From positions 1 through 19,193 of the forward strand of contig WRIP01000010.1 of the NCBI GenBank assembly GCA_009782665.1: a stretch of 19,193 nt of DNA, read 5' to 3'. The notes under the pieces are model-generated. The model had not been told where the DNA came from, did not search any database, and saw only the letters and a program-made list of their open reading frames with translations. The DNA is from Oscillospiraceae bacterium (lineage in GTDB: Bacteria; Bacillota; Clostridia; Oscillospirales; Ruminococcaceae). How positions within the stretch are numbered: the stretch's first letter is position 1; every line of letters starts with the position of its first letter. Positions 14,949-19,193 of the stretch are shown piece after piece. A program made the translations under genes and the position numbers.

Positions 14949-17429
14949 TTACTCTTGTTGACCAGCCGAGTTAGCTTCTGCTTCACTCTCCTGCTGCTCT
15001 TCAGTTTCCTCTATATCAAAAACCTCATCCGTCGTTATTCTGTTATCCGGTTCAATATCTGCTTCGAGCGGTTGTGAAATTTCTTCAACTACCTCTTCGA
15101 CGATCTCTTCAACCGGTTCTTCAATTATCTCTTCGATTTCCGGTAACGGTGCTTGTTTTCTCTCTAGCATGGGAGCACCTTCATACTTCATCGAAAGGGA
15201 TACTCTGCGTTTTTCTTTATCGGCTCTTAATAGTCTTACCGATACCACATCTCCGTTTGACAGTACATCCGAAGCATTATTGATATGTGAACTAGAGATC
15301 TCACTGATATGTATGAGTCCGTCTATATCATCGGTAATTCGTGCAAATGCTCCGAAGGAGGTCAATGAAACGATGGTAACATCGAAGATATCTCCGACTG
15401 AATAGCTGTTCTCAAATACTCTCCAAGGATCATCCTCATCCTTACGGTAACCTAAGGATATACGTCTCTTCTCGTAATCTACACCCTTGACATATACCGA
15501 TACTTCTTGACCTACTGACACAACATCGCTGGGATTTCTGACCCGTTTCCATGAGAGCTCGCTCACATGGACCATACCATCTACTCCACCTAAGTCAACA
15601 AACGCACCATAGTTGGTTAACGACTTTACGACGCCTGTATATTCTTTATCGGGTTCAATCTCAGCCCAGAAGGCTTCGGTTATCCGGTTCTGTTCTTCGA
15701 CAAGTACTGCTCGAATGGAACCAATTATCCTACGTCTTGCCGGGTTAACCTCAAGTATCTTTATTCTCACATTGGTATGTAGTAGATTATCGTACTTCAT
15801 TCCAGGTCTGATGGTTGCCTGTGAGGCTGGTACAAACACCCGGACATTTTTGACGATGACTATGAGCCCTTTGTTAACTAAGTCGACAACAAACCCATCG
15901 AGTATCGATCCTTCTTCCTGTGCTTTTATGAGAAAATCCAGACCCTCGGTCGAGTCTAGTTTCTTTTTGGACAGGGTGGTTATACCCTCAACATCGTTGG
16001 TCTTGATGACAATTAGATTTATCTTCTCGCCTATCGAGACTATTTCCTCGGGTTTTGCCGTATTATTATCGCTCAGCTCCTCAATGGGAATTATACCGGT
16101 TTGCTTTGATCCCAAATCAACTACAATTTCATTAGGTCTTATCTGGGTAACCGTACCCTGTACCCTTTGATTTCGGCGAAGCGGTTTGTATGAACCTTCC
16201 AATGCGGTAGCAAAGCTGAAATCATCATCCGATTCTTCGTCAGTCTCACTAGGCTCAGCACTTCCTACGGTAGCTTCGCTTCCTGCGATAGCTTCGGTCG
16301 CTTCGGCATTCCCGTTGGTCGCCTCGCTTCCGTTGGTCGCTTCGGCATTCCCGTTGGTCAGCTCTGCACTTCCTACACTCAGCTCTGCACTCCCTACACT
16401 TCCTTCGGTCGTTCCAGTCAGCTCTTCACTTCCTACGGTCGCTTCGGTCGCTACGGTAGCTTCGGTCGCTTCGGCATTCCCGTTGGTCGCCTCGCTTCCG
16501 TTGGTCGCCTCGGTTGATATTGGCTCAGCAGAAATTTCTTGCGGTTGAAGATCGTCGGTGGTATCTCCGTTTTCCCTAATTAGTTCATCCATCCTTGATA
16601 GAACCTCCTCAATTACTGCAGTCGGAGTTGAAGCACCCGCAGTAACAGCAATATTCCTAACCCCTTGAAACATAGACTTATTGAGCTCATCTTTTGTTTC
16701 TATTAAATATGATGCTGACGAATCATTGCAGAGTTCATACAGTTTTTTCGAGTTTGAACTCTGTTTTCCCCCTATTACAATAGTCAGATCGTTTTTTCTG
16801 GATAACAGGCTTGCTTCCTGTTGTCTTTTGAGCATTGCATTGCATATCGTATCATACACCAAAATATCTGTGTACAGGGTTCTTGCAGTGTCAACAATCT
16901 TTAGATATTGTAACAGATTAAATGTCGTCTGTGCAACTATTATTGCCGGCTGATCGCCGGTTTTTGGATAAATTTCTTCAACTAAACTGCTCTCGTTGTC
17001 AAAGATATGGCAATTGTCTCCACCATAACCTGAACTGCCTATTACTTCGGGGTGATTTTTGTCTCCTACGATGAGTATACAGCGACCTTCTCTAACTGCG
17101 TTACTCACAATTTCATGTATCTTAACTACGTCCTTACAGCTACCATCAAGACAGATTAACCCAAGCCTTGTAATCTCTGAATAGATCTCAGGTGCCACAC
17201 CGTGACTTCGGATAACGACCGTCTCGTTTTCATTAACCTGATCCAGGGTTTCCACCTGCCGTATCCCCTTTTGTTCGAGCTGTTGTACAATCTGAGGGTT
17301 ATGAATAATCGGACCTAGAGTAACAGCAGGGGTATTGCTGTTAAGCAACGCCTCACAGTAGTTTATGGCTCTTGCCACACCGAAGCAGAATCCTGCGGTT
17401 TTGGCTAGTGTAACGGTAACTTTACTCAT
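14949..17429 (-). CDS. ispH-rpsA: Fusion of IspH (HMBPP reductase) and ribosomal protein S1
   Basis: An 826-residue fusion. Residues 1-285 are IspH, the [4Fe-4S] enzyme that makes IPP and DMAPP in the last MEP step. The cluster cysteines C15 (GFCFGVARA), C98 and C196 (DTICNAMLKRQ), plus H43, H126 and E128 (NHPEVIG) and TAGASTPT, are present, though the second site reads LDGSCKD rather than the common DATCP. Residues about 290-405 are a repeat-rich Ala/Thr/Glu/Gly/Asn/Ser linker. Four S1 RNA-binding domains follow (about 420-490, 505-575, 594-662, 678-748), as is usual in Gram-positive S1 proteins, then a Glu-rich tail. IspH-S1 fusions are known in Clostridia; I found no frameshift. AGGAA precedes the ATG. 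It is the last gene of the cmk-plsC operon and is followed by a strong hairpin. Confidence 0.95.
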   Translation of the reverse strand: MSKVTVTLAKTAGFCFGVARAINYCEALLNSNTPAVTLGPIIHNPQIVQQLEQKGIRQVETLDQVNENETVVIRSHGVAPEIYSEITRLGLICLDGSCKDVVKIHEIVSNAVREGRCILIVGDKNHPEVIGSSGYGGDNCHIFDNESSLVEEIYPKTGDQPAIIVAQTTFNLLQYLKIVDTARTLYTDILVYDTICNAMLKRQQEASLLSRKNDLTIVIGGKQSSNSKKLYELCNDSSASYLIETKDELNKSMFQGVRNIAVTAGASTPTAVIEEVLSRMDELIRENGDTTDDLQPQEISAEPISTEATNGSEATNGNAEATEATVATEATVGSEELTGTTEGSVGSAELSVGSAELTNGNAEATNGSEATNGNAEATEAIAGSEATVGSAEPSETDEESDDDFSFATALEGSYKPLRRNQRVQGTVTQIRPNEIVVDLGSKQTGIIPIEELSDNNTAKPEEIVSIGEKINLIVIKTNDVEGITTLSKKKLDSTEGLDFLIKAQEEGSILDGFVVDLVNKGLIVIVKNVRVFVPASQATIRPGMKYDNLLHTNVRIKILEVNPARRRIIGSIRAVLVEEQNRITEAFWAEIEPDKEYTGVVKSLTNYGAFVDLGGVDGMVHVSELSWKRVRNPSDVVSVGQEVSVYVKGVDYEKRRISLGYRKDEDDPWRVFENSYSVGDIFDVTIVSLTSFGAFARITDDIDGLIHISEISSSHINNASDVLSNGDVVSVRLLRADKEKRRVSLSMKYEGAPMLERKQAPLPEIEEIIEEPVEEIVEEVVEEISQPLEADIEPDNRITTDEVFDIEETEEQQESEAEANSAGQQE
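16251..16511 (-). repeat. In-frame tandem and duplicated repeats encoding the IspH-S1 linker
   Basis: The DNA of the linker (residues about 307-393) is a mosaic of short repeats. A 52-base block at 16289-16340 recurs exactly at 16457-16508 (offset 168 bases, 56 codons). A 21-base unit at 16359-16379 is repeated directly at 16380-16400 with one change and encodes SVGSAEL twice. Smaller variants encode NGSEAT, NGNAEAT and VGSEEL. All units keep the reading frame. Confidence 0.9.
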
Positions 17430-17467
17430 CTGTGTTTCCTGCTTCGCTCACTCGGTATCCTTCCGGC

Positions 17468-18067
17468 TCAGTTGGGCATCTCGTCTGTTCTAAGCTTTAT
17501 AAATACCTTACGAATTACCTCCATTGAACGCTCGTAATGTCTGTTATCTTCTTCAAAAAATATTTCTGAGGGATGAATCAGTTTATCATATCTTACCTTC
17601 ACACGACAGAATAATTTCATGCCCTTCGGAGCAATGATTTGACAGGGAAGAATAGGTGTATCGGTTTTGAGTGCTAATGCAAACGCACCGCCCTTGAAAT
17701 CTCCGAGCTTAAGTGTACGAGAACGGGTACCTTCGGGGAAGATAAGCATAGTCTCCTTGGCATCAAGTGCTTTTCTTGCTAAAGCTAATGCCTTAGTACC
17801 GTCGGTTCGATCTACCTTTATGCAACCCAGCTTATCGAGTATAAATGCTAGGAATTTAGAATTGTACAGTTCCTTCTTTGCCATCGGTCGAAACAGGAAC
17901 TGTCCGCTGACCGCAATTGTTATGGGATCCCACCCGGAAATATGGTTCGCTAGTATAATGAAGTTTCGGTTCTTCGGAATATACTGTCTGTTTTCAACCT
18001 TGAGCCAGAATAACGCATATATTATCCACCTCATTGTCCTCATAGCAAATTGATAGAATCCTGTCAT
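17468..18067 (-). CDS. plsC: 1-acylglycerol-3-phosphate acyltransferase PlsC
   Basis: Adds the second acyl chain to lysophosphatidic acid to give phosphatidic acid, at the inner face of the membrane. The 199-residue protein has the acyltransferase motifs NHISGWDP (HxxxxD at 42-47) and FPEGTRSR (110-117), with KVDR near 84-87 and ILPCQIIAPKG in the usual later position. The short hydrophobic N-terminus (MRWIIYALFWLKV) may hold it to the membrane. Its start overlaps the cmk stop in an ATGA (18064-18067), so the genes are translationally coupled. It precedes ispH-rpsA by 38 bases. The cmk-plsC-ispH-rpsA order is common in Clostridia. Confidence 0.93.
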   Translation of the reverse strand: MTGFYQFAMRTMRWIIYALFWLKVENRQYIPKNRNFIILANHISGWDPITIAVSGQFLFRPMAKKELYNSKFLAFILDKLGCIKVDRTDGTKALALARKALDAKETMLIFPEGTRSRTLKLGDFKGGAFALALKTDTPILPCQIIAPKGMKLFCRVKVRYDKLIHPSEIFFEEDNRHYERSMEVIRKVFIKLRTDEMPN

Positions 18068-18732
18068 ATGTGTAATCTCTCCTTAATCAAGTCGATTAGA
18101 TACTCTACTATCTCATCGAAGCTCATATTAGTACTGTCGACAACCACCGCATCATCAGCAGCCTTTAGCGGTGCTGCTTCACGGTTACTGTCGTTGCTGT
18201 CACGTACTCTGAGGTCACGCAATACCTCCTCATATATGGCATCAATCCCTTTTCTTTGCAGTTCGGTCATACGACGTAACGCTCTGACCTCATCCGAAGC
18301 AGTTAGGAATATTTTGACATCTGCATTTGGCAGAACTACCGTTCCGATATCGCGTCCGTCCATAATGACGTTGCTACGTTCTGCTAGAGTTCTCTGTAGC
18401 TGCAATAAAAATGCTCTGACCGGAATATGTGCAGATACAGCAGAAGCAGCCATCGATACATCTTCGGTTCGAATTAAATTAGTCAGGTCTTGTGAGTTGA
18501 CTAAGACATGCTGTTGTTTAGATATGTATTTGAGTTCAATCGAAATATCTTTGAGTAATATCTCAACCTCAGCCGATTCATATACATCCACACCAGCCTG
18601 AAGCGCAGTATATCCTATTGAACGGTAGAGGGCTCCGGTATCTACATATATGAAGCCGAGTTGCTGGGCTAATGCTTTTGAGACGGTACTTTTTCCCGCT
18701 CCAGTTGGTCCGTCGATTGCTATTTGATACAT
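18064..18732 (-). CDS. cmk: Cytidylate kinase
   Basis: Phosphorylates CMP and dCMP to the diphosphates using ATP. The 222-residue protein shows the P-loop GPTGAGKST (8-16), the substrate-binding YVDTGALYRSIGY (from 29), MDGRDIGTVVLPNADVKIFL (from 124) and the lid segment RDSNDSNREAAPLK (from 177), all typical of bacterial Cmk. The ATG is preceded by GGGAG eight bases upstream, which lies in the last codons of the upstream flavoprotein gene, two bases away. Its stop overlaps the plsC start by four bases. Confidence 0.96.
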   Translation of the reverse strand: MYQIAIDGPTGAGKSTVSKALAQQLGFIYVDTGALYRSIGYTALQAGVDVYESAEVEILLKDISIELKYISKQQHVLVNSQDLTNLIRTEDVSMAASAVSAHIPVRAFLLQLQRTLAERSNVIMDGRDIGTVVLPNADVKIFLTASDEVRALRRMTELQRKGIDAIYEEVLRDLRVRDSNDSNREAAPLKAADDAVVVDSTNMSFDEIVEYLIDLIKERLHI

Positions 18733-18734
18733 CC

Positions 18735-19193
18735 TTACTGCTCCCTGTCTTTAAGTATATGTCTGCCTGCGGCAGCTCCGGTGGCAAACGCTATGGTAAG
18801 GTTGAACCCACCTGTGTACCCGTCAACATCTAGTACCTCACCTGCGAAATATATGTTCGGTAGGATTTTTGACATCATCGTCTTGGGATCTACCTCATCT
18901 ACTGCTATACCTCCAGCTGTGATAATAGCTTCATCAATTGATGCGGGAGATACGGGGGATAACCTAAAGTGCTTTATGACATCGATGAGTTTAGTCCGCT
19001 CTTCTGCCGATATATTGTTTACCTTCTTGTGTGGTAGTATACCACTGCGTTCTACCACTATGGGTATGAGACGGTTAGGTAGTAATGCACCGAGACTGTT
19101 GATGAAATCTCGATTTATGTTTAGCTTGAAATCTCTTAAAATCCTCTGATCCAGTATTTTTGTCTCAAGTGCCGGTTTAAGATCGACATACAT
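18735..19193 (-). CDS. HI0933-family FAD-binding oxidoreductase, C-terminal part (cut by window edge)
   Basis: C-terminal 152 residues of a flavoprotein of the HI0933/BaiN/YhiN-type family (usually about 400 residues). FINSLGALLPNRLIP belongs to the inserted middle domain. The end, ITAGGIAVDEVDPKTMMSK followed by IYFAGEVLDVDGYTGGFNL and AFATGAAAGRHI, is the conserved FAD-binding C-terminus (AGE..D..G..GGYN). The ATG at the very edge (19191-19193) is most likely an internal methionine, because the N-terminal Rossmann GxGxxG domain is missing. The physiological substrate is not known with certainty; annotations such as aminoacetone oxidase should be treated with caution. It lies two bases before cmk, in the same operon. 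Confidence 0.9.
   Translation of the reverse strand: MYVDLKPALETKILDQRILRDFKLNINRDFINSLGALLPNRLIPIVVERSGILPHKKVNNISAEERTKLIDVIKHFRLSPVSPASIDEAIITAGGIAVDEVDPKTMMSKILPNIYFAGEVLDVDGYTGGFNLTIAFATGAAAGRHILKDREQ

Noticed and set aside
16251..16511. Possible CRISPR-like or minisatellite array
   Set aside because: Unit lengths vary, there are no unique spacers of constant size, and every unit keeps the coding frame of the fusion protein. It is a coding repeat.
16186..16548. Open frame of 120 codons on the plus strand, rich in Ala, Ser, Val and Leu, opposite the IspH-S1 linker
   Set aside because: It is the antisense shadow of the repetitive linker; it has no ribosome binding site or promoter, and the minus-strand fusion is continuous and well conserved through this region.
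19191..19193. ATG at the right edge as the start of a short complete flavoprotein gene
   Set aside because: The frame is open to the edge and only the C-terminal part of the HI0933 family is present, so this is an internal methionine of a gene cut by the window.

Overview
This window looks like the chromosome of an anaerobic, low-to-mid GC bacterium of the Firmicutes (class Clostridia). The grounds are: an IspH-ribosomal protein S1 fusion placed after cmk and plsC (an arrangement I know from Clostridia), a CdaA/CdaR c-di-AMP pair, a bifunctional Rel, a ferredoxin-linked 2-oxoacid oxidoreductase operon, and AGGAGG-type ribosome binding sites before nearly every gene. Base composition looks like the mid-40s % GC by eye. 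No tRNA, rRNA, CRISPR array, insertion sequence or prophage gene is visible, and no stretch over about 170 bases lacks a gene or a recognisable control element.

Layout, in order of transcription. On the minus strand from the right edge, a partial HI0933-family flavoprotein, cmk, plsC and the ispH-rpsA fusion form one tightly packed operon (19193 down to 14949) ending in a strong hairpin. Next comes a second minus-strand operon with its own promoter: an enolase-superfamily sugar-acid dehydratase, a P-loop ATPase, a two-cluster ferredoxin, and the alpha, beta and gamma subunits of a 2-oxoacid:ferredoxin oxidoreductase (14822 down to 10372), closed by a terminator. A GNAT acetyltransferase stands alone (10243 down to 9731). 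Converging on it from the left is a plus-strand NatA/NatB-type ABC exporter pair (7633 to 9575). Divergent from that, and apparently sharing promoter DNA, is a fused ispD-ispF gene on the minus strand (7470 to 6316). Converging on ispDF is a single plus-strand gene for an unknown Cys-rich protein (5797 to 6303). Divergent from it, a minus-strand operon cdaA-cdaR-recJ-rel (5631 down to the left edge) is the last unit, with rel cut by the window.

How the genes fit together: two fusion proteins (IspDF and IspH-S1) carry three of the seven enzymes of the non-mevalonate isoprenoid route. Cmk and PlsC supply CTP/dCTP precursors and phosphatidic acid. The oxidoreductase operon links 2-oxoacid and acyl-CoA chemistry to ferredoxin. 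The leftmost operon puts the makers of two nucleotide second messengers, c-di-AMP and (p)ppGpp, under what looks like one promoter, with a DNA-repair exonuclease between them.

Most of the window is ordinary core genome. I see no convincing wholly new system. The points most worth a second look are the joint c-di-AMP/(p)ppGpp operon, the recently duplicated repeat linker inside IspH-S1, the enolase-family gene and P-loop ATPase at the head of the oxidoreductase operon, and the unknown Cys-rich protein.
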